From positions 88,853 to 152,852 of the forward strand of contig JAITUA010000018.1 of the NCBI GenBank assembly GCA_031286615.1: a DNA stretch of 64,000 bases, read 5' to 3'. Under the pieces are notes generated by a model. That model did no database searches, had not been told where the DNA came from, and saw only the letters and a list, made by a program, of their open reading frames with translations. A program made the position numbers and the translations under genes. Shown piece after piece: positions 1 to 8,721 of this stretch (position 1 is its first letter; each line of letters opens with the position of its first letter). The stretch comes from Chryseobacterium sp. (lineage in GTDB: Bacteria; Bacteroidota; Bacteroidia; Flavobacteriales; Weeksellaceae).

Positions 1-2
1 CA

Positions 3-20
3 ATAGATTCATGAATCTAT
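3..20. repeat. 18-bp perfect palindrome at the window edge
   Basis: Positions 3-20 form a perfect 18-bp dyad centred on TTCATGAA. It lies upstream of the exbD gene. One frame through it ends at a TAA at 20-22, so it may be the tail of an upstream gene cut by the window edge. No function is assigned. Confidence 0.35.
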
Positions 21-99
21 AAAGTTTTTAATAATCGAGGCATATGTTTTGTATGAATTCTACAAAAAAAATACCGTTTAACATTTAAAAACTTTAATC

Positions 100-624
100 A
101 TGGCAGAAGTAATTGCACAAGAAAAACAGGGCAGCAAACAAAAGAAAAAAATGATCAGAGTAGATATGACTCCTATGGTAGATCTGGGATTCCTATTGAT
201 CACTTTCTTTATGTTCACCACCAATTTTACAAAACCTAACGTAATGGATTTAGGGCTACCCGCAAAAGATCCAAACCCTCATCCTGTAGATAATCCTGTA
301 ATTGGAGATAAAAATCAGATTACATTTATCCTCGGAAAGGACAACCGCGTATTTTATCATCAAAGCAATGCTACAGATCTGAATTCCGCTAATCTTAAAG
401 AAACCGATTTCAGTGGAATAAAAATTTCAAAAATCATTGCAGAAGCTTATAAAAACGCTCCGGCACCTAACAAATTCACAGTGATTGTAAAACCTACGGA
501 TGACGCGAATTATAAGAATTTTGTGGATATGCTGGACAATCTTGCGATTTCCAAAAAGGAACGATATGGCGTAACTGATATCAAACCTTGGGAAACAAAG
601 ATTTATAAGGAATTAACTCAATAA
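100..624 (+). CDS. exbD: ExbD/TolR-family biopolymer transport protein
   Basis: This is a proton-channel subunit of the ExbB-ExbD type, which couples proton flow across the inner membrane to TonB-dependent outer-membrane transport. The basic cytoplasmic N-terminus (residues 1-20) is followed by TPMVDLGFLLITFF at about 24-37. That is the single membrane helix with the conserved proton-relay aspartate (D28). A periplasmic domain fills the remainder, ending at residue 174. ExbB and a first ExbD would normally lie upstream, outside the window, so this is probably the last gene of that operon. A hairpin terminator follows at 632-657. Subfamily and substrate cannot be told from sequence. Confidence 0.9.
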   Translation: MAEVIAQEKQGSKQKKKMIRVDMTPMVDLGFLLITFFMFTTNFTKPNVMDLGLPAKDPNPHPVDNPVIGDKNQITFILGKDNRVFYHQSNATDLNSANLKETDFSGIKISKIIAEAYKNAPAPNKFTVIVKPTDDANYKNFVDMLDNLAISKKERYGVTDIKPWETKIYKELTQ

Positions 625-631
625 AACACAA

Positions 632-657
632 AGGGCATTTTTAAAATGCTCTTTTTT
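632..657 (+). terminator. Rho-independent terminator after exbD
   Basis: GGGCATTTT pairs with AAAATGCTC and is followed by a run of six T. It separates exbD from the hydrolase gene. Confidence 0.75.
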
Positions 658-720
658 GTTTATTTTTGAAAGAAGAAATGAATCTGCAGCAGATAACCTG
701 CTGTATTATTTTTAACCTTC

Positions 721-730
721 TATAATTTTG
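721..730 (+). promoter_or_regulatory. Bacteroidota -7 element of the hydrolase gene
   Basis: TATAATTTTG lies six bases before the ATG at 736 and matches the TAnnTTTG consensus. No clear -33 TTG is visible at the usual spacing. The very short distance implies an almost leaderless mRNA, or a start slightly further downstream. Confidence 0.45.
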
Positions 731-735
731 GGATT

Positions 736-1518
736 ATGCTGAACTTTGAAAGAACAGGAAACGGAAAAGAAACGTTGGTACTTCTTCACGGATTTATGGA
801 GAATTTATCCATCTGGAGCGATATGGAACATCATCTTTCCAAAGATTTTTCACTGCTTAAAATTGACCTTCCCGGTCATGGACAGTCAGAAATTTTAGCT
901 GAAGTTCATACTATGGAACTGATGGCTGAGGAAGTAAAAAAAGTTTTAGATCAGCAAAATTTAGAAAAAGTACATCTTCTGGGACATTCTATGGGAGGAT
1001 ATACTTCACTTGCCTTTGCTGAAAAATATCCCAATTCTTTAAAAAGTCTCACGTTATTTTTCTCTACTTACTTTCCTGACGATGAAGAGAAAAAACAGCA
1101 GCGTATCAAAAGCTATAGAATCATAAAAGATGCATTCGCCCATTATGCAAGAGCCGGAGTTCCTAATTTATTCAATCCAAATGAAAGAGATATTCTGGAA
1201 GGAAAAATAGAAACTGCTCTTGAAACTGCACTATCTACCAACAATCTTGGAGCACTTGCCTGTGTGAAAGGCATGGTAGAAAGAACCGACAAAAAACATA
1301 TCCTGGAAAATCTGGAAGCTAAAATATTAGTATTGACAGGAAAACATGACAATGCTGTAAAAACAGATGTGATGATAAAACATCTTCCGGACAGAACCAA
1401 TATCAAATCTTATATTCTGGACTGCGGGCACAACGGACATTGGGAAAAACCCGTTATCTGTGCAGAAATCATCAATACGGAACTTCTTCACAACCTTCCT
1501 AAAAAACTTGTTTTATAA
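736..1518 (+). CDS. alpha/beta-fold hydrolase
   Basis: This is a cytoplasmic alpha/beta hydrolase of 260 residues with no signal peptide. The oxyanion-hole motif LLHGF is at about 16-20. The nucleophile elbow GHSMGG is at 83-88, with Ser85. An acid in LTGKHDNA and a histidine in DCGHNGHWEKP near the C-terminus complete a plausible triad. The overall pattern resembles MenH/YbbH-type small esterases, but sequence alone does not fix the substrate. It stands alone between the exbD terminator and the patatin gene, 68 bases upstream of the latter. Confidence 0.8.
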   Translation: MLNFERTGNGKETLVLLHGFMENLSIWSDMEHHLSKDFSLLKIDLPGHGQSEILAEVHTMELMAEEVKKVLDQQNLEKVHLLGHSMGGYTSLAFAEKYPNSLKSLTLFFSTYFPDDEEKKQQRIKSYRIIKDAFAHYARAGVPNLFNPNERDILEGKIETALETALSTNNLGALACVKGMVERTDKKHILENLEAKILVLTGKHDNAVKTDVMIKHLPDRTNIKSYILDCGHNGHWEKPVICAEIINTELLHNLPKKLVL

Positions 1519-1592
1519 CATGAGTTTCCTGATGGATTAAAGTCGTGTTTAATACAAAAAATCCTGTATATTAGTAGAGGATAATTTTGGTA

Positions 1593-2399
1593 ATGGCTTT
1601 ATTTTCATTCAAAAAAAAGAAACCACCGGCACCACCGGTTATCGGGCTTACACTTTCAGGCGGAGGAATGCGTGGAATTGCCCATATTGCTGTATTGAAA
1701 GCTCTGGAAGAATATAATCTGAAACCTCACATTATCTCCGGAACCAGTGCAGGCTCTATCATTGGTGCTTTTTATTCTTTTGGAAAAACACCGGATGAAA
1801 TGATGGAAATTGTAAGACAGACTTCTTTTTTTTCCAGATCAGCTTTAAAATTATCAAAAAACGGAATTTTCAGCTCCAATTTTATTCTGAAACTGCTTAA
1901 AGATTATTTACCGGAAGACAATTTCAATATTTTGGAAATCCCTGTATATGTTGCTGCAACAGAGATGACTCATGGTATTGTGGACTTCTTTTCTGAAGGA
2001 GAACTTTTCGGGCCATTGCTGGCCTCTTCCAGTGTTCCTTTTATTCTTCCACCAGTAAGAATAGGGGAAAAAATCTATGTAGACGGCGGTGTTCTCGACA
2101 ATCTTCCTATTGAGCCTATCATGGATAAATGCAATTTTCTGATTGCCTCCCATGTGAACTCCATCAGCTACGATCAATTAAACAAAATGAGTCTGATGAA
2201 AGAATTCGACAGAATCCTTCACTTGGCCATCGCAAAATCGGTATATTCTAAAGCAAAATACTGTAATATTTTTTTGGATCCGCCTAAGATGACGAAATAC
2301 AGTCTTTTCAACAAACGGTATATGGATGAAATGTTTCAGCAGGTGTATGAATATACCTGTCAGGAACTTGAAGAGAAAGGATTTCGTAAAAGTGTCTAG
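1593..2399 (+). CDS. patatin-like phospholipase
   Basis: This is a patatin-family lipid acyl hydrolase using a Ser-Asp dyad. The glycine-rich oxyanion loop (LSGGGMRG), the nucleophile elbow GTSAGS and the DGG motif with the catalytic aspartate (VDGGVLDN) occur in canonical order. There is no signal peptide, and the C-terminus lacks an outer-membrane barrel, so this is the short cytoplasmic type (268 residues). I start at the ATG at 1593. The in-frame TTG at 1587 lies inside a TAATTTTG promoter-like element and is unlikely to be used. The substrate is unknown. Confidence 0.85.
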   Translation: MALFSFKKKKPPAPPVIGLTLSGGGMRGIAHIAVLKALEEYNLKPHIISGTSAGSIIGAFYSFGKTPDEMMEIVRQTSFFSRSALKLSKNGIFSSNFILKLLKDYLPEDNFNILEIPVYVAATEMTHGIVDFFSEGELFGPLLASSSVPFILPPVRIGEKIYVDGGVLDNLPIEPIMDKCNFLIASHVNSISYDQLNKMSLMKEFDRILHLAIAKSVYSKAKYCNIFLDPPKMTKYSLFNKRYMDEMFQQVYEYTCQELEEKGFRKSV

Positions 2400-2435
2400 A
2401 ATTTGAGAACAGAGAATTTACAGATCTTCACTCTC

Positions 2436-3440
2436 CTATAATCCTTCCTCTTTTACTTTCTCTTTAAAGTTGGCTATAGTTCCGGATAAAGAGTCTAAAG
2501 ATTTCCCTCCGGCTGCATTGATGTGCCCTCCACCGCTAAAGTACTTTCTGGAGAATTGGTTTACATCAACATCATCTTTACTTCTGAACGAAATTTTAAC
2601 AAAATCCTCATACAAATCTTCCATAAAGAATGCAGACATTTTCACACCGCCAATACTTAAACCATAGTTTACAAAACCTTCCGTATCTCCTTTCTGGAAA
2701 CCAAATTCTTTCAATTCGTTTCTTGTAAGGCTTAATACTGCTACCGTTCCATCATTCACCACTTCTATTCTTCCAAGAACCAAAGCAAGCAGGTGCAGAC
2801 GGGAAACTGTATTGGTATCCCAGGTATTGGATGTGATCATCGCCGGATCTGCTCCATTTTCGATAAGATTGGCAATTATTCTGTGTGTTGTAGCACTGGT
2901 AGAACGAAAACGGAAACCTCCTGTATCAGTCATAATTCCCGTATAAAGACATTCCGCCATATCCTGATTCACCAGTTTTTCATCATTCATTGCTTCAATA
3001 AAATGATAGATCATCTGTGAAGTTGCCGGAATTACGGTATCGGAATAAACAAAATCAAATTTTTCCGGCTGTTGGTGGTGGTCAATAAGAATTTTCTTCC
3101 CCTGAGCTTTCACCAGCCAGTCTCCTAATAATCCAATTCTTGATGGAGAATTAAAATCCAGACAGAAAATAACATCTGCTCCTGCAATCATGTCAGATGC
3201 CAGCTTTCTTTTATATTCTGCAATAATAACTTTTTTAGACTCCGGCATCCATTTCAGAAATTTAGGAAAGTCATTAGGCACAATTACCTCTGCATGAATT
3301 CCTTTGGCTTTCAGATAATGTTTCAATCCCAGACTTGAACCAATAGCATCTCCATCCGGGTTGTAGTGGGTAAGGATAACTATTTTGCTCTCTTGGGTAA
3401 GTAATGTATTGATATCTAAAAGTTCTGCTGGTGTAAACAT
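2436..3440 (-). CDS. DHH-family phosphoesterase, NrnA-like oligoribonuclease / pAp phosphatase
   Basis: This is a DHH/DHHA1 phosphoesterase of 334 residues, the usual size for NrnA. In characterised members this family degrades nanoRNAs and/or dephosphorylates 3'-phosphoadenosine 5'-phosphate. Metal-binding motifs appear in order: HYNPDGDAIGS (25-35), CLDFNS (about 93-98), the DHH signature at 120-122, TDTGGFR in the middle, and the substrate-binding GGGH of the DHHA1 domain at 303-306. It converges with the patatin gene and is divergent from rpmH. The exact substrate range is inferred from the family. Confidence 0.88.
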   Translation of the reverse strand: MFTPAELLDINTLLTQESKIVILTHYNPDGDAIGSSLGLKHYLKAKGIHAEVIVPNDFPKFLKWMPESKKVIIAEYKRKLASDMIAGADVIFCLDFNSPSRIGLLGDWLVKAQGKKILIDHHQQPEKFDFVYSDTVIPATSQMIYHFIEAMNDEKLVNQDMAECLYTGIMTDTGGFRFRSTSATTHRIIANLIENGADPAMITSNTWDTNTVSRLHLLALVLGRIEVVNDGTVAVLSLTRNELKEFGFQKGDTEGFVNYGLSIGGVKMSAFFMEDLYEDFVKISFRSKDDVDVNQFSRKYFSGGGHINAAGGKSLDSLSGTIANFKEKVKEEGL

Positions 3441-3601
3441 CTGGTGTTTATTTTCGTTAAAATTAAAGTTTTCAAAGATAGAGCTTTTATATAAATCATT
3501 TAAATATTATTTTTGCACAGAGAAATAGTATTCTTATCAGGGGTTTGCCATTATCCGGTAAAAAAACATTGCATTTAATTTCAAAAAAAAATAATTAAAG
3601 T

Positions 3602-3631
3602 TTGTAACTTATAAAAATTTATATATCTTTG
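3602..3631 (+). promoter_or_regulatory. Promoter of rpmH
   Basis: TTG at 3602-3604 is separated by 19 bases from TATCTTTG at 3624-3631. This is an almost ideal Bacteroidota sigma promoter (TTG-N19-TAnnTTTG). The transcript would carry a leader of about 40 nt before rpmH. Confidence 0.75.
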
Positions 3632-3675
3632 CAACCTGAAAATTAATAGATTAATTACGATTTAAACATATAGTA

Positions 3676-3834
3676 ATGAGTAAAAGAACATTCCAGCCAT
3701 CAGAAAGAAAAAGAAGAAACAAACACGGTTTCAGAGAAAGAATGTCTACGCCAAATGGAAGAAGAGTTTTGGCTGCGAGAAGAGCTAAAGGCAGAAAGAG
3801 TTTAACTGTAAGTGCTGCACGCGCTAAGAGATAA
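3676..3834 (+). CDS. rpmH: 50S ribosomal protein L34
   Basis: This 52-residue, highly basic protein starts [19 protein letters not shown] and ends with Ala/Arg/Lys-rich sequence, the diagnostic pattern of bacterial L34. It is a structural protein of the large ribosomal subunit. It is single-gene here, preceded by a strong consensus promoter and followed by a hairpin terminator at 3859-3891. The usual neighbours rnpA and dnaA are absent, as is common in Bacteroidota. Confidence 0.95.
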   Translation: MSKRTFQPSERKRRNKHGFRERMSTPNGRRVLAARRAKGRKSLTVSAARAKR

Positions 3835-3858
3835 TCTTTTTATTATCATATACAAAAC

Positions 3859-3891
3859 ATGCTTGAGAAGTTCCTTTTCAGGCATTTTTTG
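3859..3891 (+). terminator. Terminator after rpmH
   Basis: ATGCTTGAGAA pairs with TTTTCAGGCAT (two G-U pairs), followed by a T run. Confidence 0.7.
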
Positions 3892-3987
3892 TTGTTAAAA
3901 TTTACTAAAATTTAGGCTGAATCAACATCTTTTTCTATTTTTAAAAGTTGAAATATTTTTGCTAGAAACAGCCTTTAAAATTAAATT

Positions 3988-4698
3988 ATGCCACATACAA
4001 ATATCTCCGGAGACAATATTATAAGTTTACAAAACGCAAAGATTGCGCAAAAAAACTTCACTGTACTTTCTGATGTAAATCTTAACATTAAAAAAGGTAG
4101 ATTCTGCTATCTTATCGGGAAAACAGGTTCCGGAAAAAGTTCCCTTCTGAAAACGCTTTACGGACATATTCCATTAGCATCAGGACACGGAGCTGTTGTA
4201 GGATTTGACCTGGCAAAGCTAAAACCTTCTGATATTCCTAACTTAAGAAGAAAATTAGGAATCGTATTCCAGGATTTCCAGTTACTTTCTGACAGAACAG
4301 TTGAAAAAAACCTGAAATTTGTTCTTGAAGCAACAGGCTGGAATGATAAAGTAAAAATAGAAGACCGTATCAATGAGGTTTTGGGAAGCGTGAACATGAA
4401 AAGCAAAAAGCACAAAATGCCACACGAGCTTTCCGGAGGTGAGCAACAGCGTATTGCCATCGCAAGAGCCCTTCTTAACCACCCGGATCTTATCTTAGCG
4501 GATGAGCCGACAGGAAACCTGGATCCTGAAACTTCTAACGAAATTATGACGCTATTGAAGCAGGTTGCCCTTGAAAACGGTGCTGCAGTAGTAATGGCGA
4601 CACACGATTACCACATGATTCAAAACTTCCCTGGTGAAGCTATCAGATGTGAAGATGGGAAGGTATCTGTATTGGATACGGCAGAATTGTTTGAGTAA
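3988..4698 (+). CDS. ftsE: ABC transporter ATP-binding protein, FtsE-like
   Basis: This is a 236-residue ABC ATPase with Walker A GKTGSGKS (44-51), Q-loop VFQDF, signature LSGGE (148-152), Walker B LILADE followed by PTGNLDP, and H-loop THD. Length and signature sequences are those of the FtsE/LolD/MacB subgroup. FtsE works with the membrane protein FtsX to regulate periplasmic cell-wall hydrolysis during division. No FtsX-like gene is next to it: the following gene is convergent. The FtsE name therefore rests on sequence resemblance only, and LolD-type is an alternative. Confidence 0.75.
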   Translation: MPHTNISGDNIISLQNAKIAQKNFTVLSDVNLNIKKGRFCYLIGKTGSGKSSLLKTLYGHIPLASGHGAVVGFDLAKLKPSDIPNLRRKLGIVFQDFQLLSDRTVEKNLKFVLEATGWNDKVKIEDRINEVLGSVNMKSKKHKMPHELSGGEQQRIAIARALLNHPDLILADEPTGNLDPETSNEIMTLLKQVALENGAAVVMATHDYHMIQNFPGEAIRCEDGKVSVLDTAELFE

Positions 4699-4764
4699 GA
4701 TGAATTAAAAAAATTGAGAGATTAAGAAATTCAGACTTACAGGATTTCTAACCCTTTCTAATTT

Positions 4765-5457
4765 CTATTTAAAAACATGAAACTCTTTAGTGAGTTCAAG
4801 ATATTGGTCCGAGTATTGTCTCGGACTTTTTTCTATAATAAAGTCAGATTCACAGATTTCTTTTTCTTGTGATGAAAACTCCAGAATCAGCCTTTTAGCT
4901 TTTGAGTTTTCAATTCCTTTGATATTAATCCTTCTGTTTAAAAACAGATAATTTTCTCTACCTACTGAAATAAAAACTTCTCCTGCTTCAATAGGAATAA
5001 TGACAGAAAAAATCCCATTTTCAGATAATAATCGAGCTGCATTAGCAATTAACTGCCTAAAGTTTAATTCTACAGTCTGGCGTGCAATCTTGTCTTTTTC
5101 AGACCCAGATTCTTCAAAATATGGAGGATTGGAAACAATAAGATCAAACCGCTCTTCTGTCTCGAAAGTTTTAAAATCCTGATGTTTGTTTTTCAGCCTT
5201 GCATAAAAAGGCGCACTTTCAAAATTAAGCTTAGTCAGCGCTGCTGCATCTTCATTAATATCCAGTCCCAAAAAATAAGCTTGTGGATTTCTTTGTGCCA
5301 GCATTAAGGAAATCAACCCCGTTCCCGTTCCTACCTCCAAAACACTTGAAGCATCGTCAACATCTGCCAAAGCACCAAGAAGAACACCGTCTGTTCCTAC
5401 ACGAAAGACGTCTTTAGACTGTTCAATTTTAAATTGTTTAAATGTAAAAGGTTTCAC
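4765..5457 (-). CDS. tRNA1(Val) (adenine-37-N6)-methyltransferase-like, TrmN6 family
   Basis: This is a 230-residue Rossmann-fold SAM-dependent methyltransferase. The SAM loop is VGTGTGLIS at about 41-49, and the N6-adenine methyltransferase catalytic motif SNPPYFE is present (NPPY). Opening residues of the form FTFKQF are typical of the YfiC/TrmN6 group, which methylates A37 of tRNA1(Val). It starts with GTG at 5457, and the G of the upstream kinase's TAG stop is the first base of this GTG. The two genes are therefore probably translationally coupled. tRNA specificity is inferred. Confidence 0.82.
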   Translation of the reverse strand: MKPFTFKQFKIEQSKDVFRVGTDGVLLGALADVDDASSVLEVGTGTGLISLMLAQRNPQAYFLGLDINEDAAALTKLNFESAPFYARLKNKHQDFKTFETEERFDLIVSNPPYFEESGSEKDKIARQTVELNFRQLIANAARLLSENGIFSVIIPIEAGEVFISVGRENYLFLNRRINIKGIENSKAKRLILEFSSQEKEICESDFIIEKSPRQYSDQYLELTKEFHVFK

Positions 5458-6911
5458 TATAAATTGGTAGGCAGGGTAATAATGAACGTAGATCCTTTTC
5501 CTATTTCAGATTTTACAGATATTTCTCCTTTATAATCTTCAATCATTTTTCTTACCATAGATAAGCCCAACCCCATTCCACTGCTTTTAGAAGTAAAATT
5601 CGGTTCAAAGATTCTTTCGTACATACTTTCAGGAATTCCTATTCCGTTATCCTGAACAGAAATAATCACTCTTCTCTGATGCTGTTCCACATCCACATTG
5701 ATGATTAGTTTTCTCTCATCACTTTCGGCCTGTTTTGCATTGGTAACCAAATTCGTTATAATCCTGGAAAGATAAATTCTATCCATATTGATCATAATAT
5801 TGGTCTTATTGGCATGCATAAAGATACTGTCATCATTGAAGACACGAAGAATATCTTCAACCTCAGTATTCAGATTGATAACCTCATTATTTTTTTCAGG
5901 AAGTTTCGCAAACTCTGAAAAGGCTGAAGCTACTGTTGCGATCAGATCTATCTGATCTACAATTGTTTTACTCATTTGTTTCACCCTTTCTCTGATATTC
6001 GGATCTTCAGGATCAAATTTTCTTTCAAAATTCTGGATGGTCAATTTCATCGGAGTCAATGGGTTTTTCACCTCATGAGCCACCTGCTTCGCCATTTCTC
6101 TCCAGGCTTCTTCAGATGCCTTGAACCTAAGTCTTTCTTTCTGGTCCTGGATCTGCAGAATCATTCTGTTATAAGCTCTTGCCAAGGCATTCAGCTCATC
6201 ATTTTTATAATATCTGATAGGTCGCATTTCATTTTCAAATAATGTAATACGGGTAATCATATCAGAGAACTTCGTAATTGTCTTCGCAAGACTGTTAGAA
6301 GTCACCCAGCTGATCCAGATACTGAACAGAATAAGAAATATATCGACTAAAAGAATATATTTTACATATTGATGAAGAACCTCCAGGTAAGCAGATTCAT
6401 TATGATATAAAGGAATATAGACAATCCCGATGGGTTCCAGCTCATTATTTTTCAACAAAAGATATGAAGAAGTAAGTTTAGCATCTTTAGCAGCATCATA
6501 ATTAACCATATCTACCCTTGCATCAGTAGACAGAATCTTGTTGATGATTTCGATAGGAATTGTTTTCTGCTCAACCAAAGCTTCATCTTTATTGGAAAGC
6601 AAATAGTTCCCCTTCAGATCGTAAATAAAAATGTCATGCTGATTGATATCCGCTATTTCAAAGATTTTATTCCCCAAAACTTCCGGAAGATCTTTTGTTT
6701 CAATAAGTGTCTGGCTTACCGCATAGTCAAGATATCTCATGACAGCATTCGTCTTATCCTGCATATCGATATTACTTTGCTGAAGAGAGTGATTTCTCAG
6801 TACAAAATAAGGAACAAGCGAAGTAGCAACAACACTTAAAAAACATACCAGAAGGAAACCGAAAAAAACACGGTTCCTTAAGCTATATCCTTTATATTTA
6901 TTAATTGACAT
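5457..6911 (-). CDS. Sensor histidine kinase with HAMP domain, NtrY-like
   Basis: This is a membrane sensor kinase of 484 residues. TM1 is at about 14-36, an extracytoplasmic sensing region at 37-182, TM2 at 183-203 and HAMP at 204-260. The dimerisation/phosphoacceptor helix reads HEVKNPLTPMKL with His279. The C-terminal ATPase domain has N-box TNLVTNAKQ, DNGIGI and GMGLGLSM. The HEVKNPLTP variant is typical of NtrY-type kinases. No response regulator is adjacent, so its partner is encoded elsewhere. Its stop overlaps the start of the methyltransferase, and riboflavin synthase lies one base upstream, giving a tight minus-strand operon of unrelated functions. Confidence 0.88.
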   Translation of the reverse strand: MSINKYKGYSLRNRVFFGFLLVCFLSVVATSLVPYFVLRNHSLQQSNIDMQDKTNAVMRYLDYAVSQTLIETKDLPEVLGNKIFEIADINQHDIFIYDLKGNYLLSNKDEALVEQKTIPIEIINKILSTDARVDMVNYDAAKDAKLTSSYLLLKNNELEPIGIVYIPLYHNESAYLEVLHQYVKYILLVDIFLILFSIWISWVTSNSLAKTITKFSDMITRITLFENEMRPIRYYKNDELNALARAYNRMILQIQDQKERLRFKASEEAWREMAKQVAHEVKNPLTPMKLTIQNFERKFDPEDPNIRERVKQMSKTIVDQIDLIATVASAFSEFAKLPEKNNEVINLNTEVEDILRVFNDDSIFMHANKTNIMINMDRIYLSRIITNLVTNAKQAESDERKLIINVDVEQHQRRVIISVQDNGIGIPESMYERIFEPNFTSKSSGMGLGLSMVRKMIEDYKGEISVKSEIGKGSTFIITLPTNL

Positions 6912-6912
6912 T

Positions 6913-7497
6913 CTACTTTTTAATTAACCTAGCAATATACTTACCAATGATGTCAAATTCAAGGTTAACTTTATCACCAATTTTTAAATGTTTCATATTA
7001 GTAAATTCCCATGTATAAGGAATAATGGCTACAGAAAACTGAGCATCTTCACTTTTGGCAACCGTAAGACTGATTCCGTTTACTGTGATTGATCCCTGAG
7101 GCACTGTTACAAAACTTCCGTCATTATCATATTTCATGGTAATAAAATAGCTTCCGTCTTTGTTTTCAATCCCCACAACTTCACCGGTTTTATCAACGTG
7201 TCCCTGAACGATATGCCCATCCAGTCTTCCATCCATCTTCATACAGCGTTCCAGATTCACAACAGTTCCCAATTCCCATTTTCCAAGATTGGTTTTTTCC
7301 AGAGTTTCGTTGATGGCCGTTACCACATATTGATTGTCTTTTATTTCAACAACTGTAAGACAACAGCCGTTGTGTGCAAGACTCTGGTCTATTTTTAATT
7401 CGTTTGTAAAGGGGCATGTCAAGGTAAAATCTATATTGCTTCCTTTTTCTTCAATCTTCTCAATAACACCAACTGCTTCAATAATTCCTGTGAACAT
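6913..7497 (-). CDS. ribE: Riboflavin synthase, alpha subunit
   Basis: This enzyme performs dismutation of two 6,7-dimethyl-8-ribityllumazine molecules to riboflavin, the last step of vitamin B2 synthesis. The 194-residue protein begins with the family's MFTGIIE and shows two lumazine-binding barrels in tandem. The SLAHNGCCLTV sequence of the first and GSITVNGISLTV of the second are conserved equivalents, with GHIVQGHVD at the barrel junction. It is the first gene of a minus-strand operon with the kinase and TrmN6-like genes. Its promoter faces that of pdxA in a 48-bp gap. Confidence 0.95.
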   Translation of the reverse strand: MFTGIIEAVGVIEKIEEKGSNIDFTLTCPFTNELKIDQSLAHNGCCLTVVEIKDNQYVVTAINETLEKTNLGKWELGTVVNLERCMKMDGRLDGHIVQGHVDKTGEVVGIENKDGSYFITMKYDNDGSFVTVPQGSITVNGISLTVAKSEDAQFSVAIIPYTWEFTNMKHLKIGDKVNLEFDIIGKYIARLIKK

Positions 7498-7509
7498 ATT
7501 ATTTTTTGC

Positions 7510-7517
7510 TAAATTTG
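7510..7517 (+). promoter_or_regulatory. -7 element of pdxA
   Basis: TAAATTTG lies 28 bases before the pdxA ATG and matches TAnnTTTG. It faces the minus-strand element at 7532-7539. Confidence 0.5.
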
Positions 7518-7531
7518 TAAATTATAATCTT

Positions 7532-7539
7532 CAAAGATA
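7532..7539 (-). promoter_or_regulatory. -7 element of ribE operon
   Basis: The reverse complement reads TATCTTTG, about 34 bases before the ribE ATG. The ribE and pdxA elements face each other 14 bases apart, so the two transcription bubbles would overlap. Confidence 0.5.
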
Positions 7540-7545
7540 ATCAAA

Positions 7546-8637
7546 ATGAGCCCAAAAAACCATAAAGTACGAGTAGGAATTTCAATCGGTGATTTCAATG
7601 GCATCGGTCCGGAGATCATTATGAAGTCTCTGAAAGACAAAACTATTACGGATTTTTTCACTCCTGTAATTTTTGGTTCGGGAAAATTATTCACTTATCA
7701 GAAAAACATTTTTAAGCTGAATCTTAATTTCAACTATATTAATGAGGCTTCACAGGCTCAGGCAGGGAAACTTAATATGCTTAACCTGACAAAGGAAAAC
7801 GTTAATGTAGAATTAGGAGTTCCTACAGAAGAATCTACCAAAATGGCTATTGATTCTCTGGAAGCAGCAACTGAAGCTTTGATGAAAGGAGAGATTGATG
7901 TTTTGGTAACCGCTCCTATCAACAAAGATGAAATGGTGAAAATGGGCTTTAAACATGCCGGACATACAGGATACTTCGAGGAAAAATTCAGTAAAAAGGG
8001 ATTGATGTTCCTGGTGACTGAAGATCTTAAAGTAGCCGTATCCACGCATCATATTCCGATTTCGCAGGTAGCCGAAAATATTTCTAAAGAAAAAATAAAG
8101 AAACAGATCAGAGTACTAAACCAAACGCTCATAGAAGACTTCTGTATTCAAAAACCTAAAATTGCCGTATTAGGATTAAATCCTCATGCCGGAGATGGCG
8201 GTGTTATTGGAAATGAAGAAATAGAAATCATCAGCCCGGCAATCAAGGAACTTTCTGACAACGGAACATTGGCATTTGGACCTTTTCCTGCTGACAGCTT
8301 TTTCCAACCAGGCAAATACAAAAATTTCGATGCGGTTTTAGCAATGTATCATGACCAGGGATTAGCACCTTTCAAAACGTTAGCATATGAAGAAGGCGTG
8401 AACTATACGGCAGGACTTCCTTTTATCAGAACTTCTCCGGATCACGGTGTAGCTTATGATATTGCAGGAAAAAATATTGCTGATGAGCAGAGTTTTACAG
8501 AAGCTATATTCACAGCTATTAAGATTTTCAAGAACAGAAGTGAATACAGCGAACTCATGAATAACCGCATGCAGCCTAGAAAAATGGTTGTAGACAACGG
8601 AATAGATGAGGATCTACCGGAGGAAACTGAAGGATAA
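7546..8637 (+). CDS. pdxA: 4-hydroxythreonine-4-phosphate dehydrogenase
   Basis: This is an NAD-dependent, divalent-metal enzyme of the DXP-dependent pyridoxal phosphate pathway. The family's opening VGISIGDFNGIGPEI, the metal-ligand region KHAGHTGYFE and MYHDQGLAPFK, and the ending signature RTSPDHGVAYDIAGK are all present. Length (363) is normal for Bacteroidota. It precedes the DUF177-rpmF pair and is divergent from ribE. The downstream 8701 region has its own -7 element, so co-transcription with DUF177 is only partial at most. Confidence 0.95.
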   Translation: MSPKNHKVRVGISIGDFNGIGPEIIMKSLKDKTITDFFTPVIFGSGKLFTYQKNIFKLNLNFNYINEASQAQAGKLNMLNLTKENVNVELGVPTEESTKMAIDSLEAATEALMKGEIDVLVTAPINKDEMVKMGFKHAGHTGYFEEKFSKKGLMFLVTEDLKVAVSTHHIPISQVAENISKEKIKKQIRVLNQTLIEDFCIQKPKIAVLGLNPHAGDGGVIGNEEIEIISPAIKELSDNGTLAFGPFPADSFFQPGKYKNFDAVLAMYHDQGLAPFKTLAYEEGVNYTAGLPFIRTSPDHGVAYDIAGKNIADEQSFTEAIFTAIKIFKNRSEYSELMNNRMQPRKMVVDNGIDEDLPEETEG

Positions 8638-8701
8638 ATCTTTAAAACAAATTTTAAATTAATTTGTTTCAGATTTTATTTGTTATTATAAAAAAAATGC
8701 A

Positions 8702-8709
8702 TATTTTTG
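8702..8709 (+). promoter_or_regulatory. -7 element before the DUF177 gene
   Basis: TATTTTTG lies 13 bases before the ATG at 8722 and overlaps an in-frame TTG (8707). This argues that TTG is not the start codon. Confidence 0.5.
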
Positions 8710-8721
8710 CACACTCATTTT

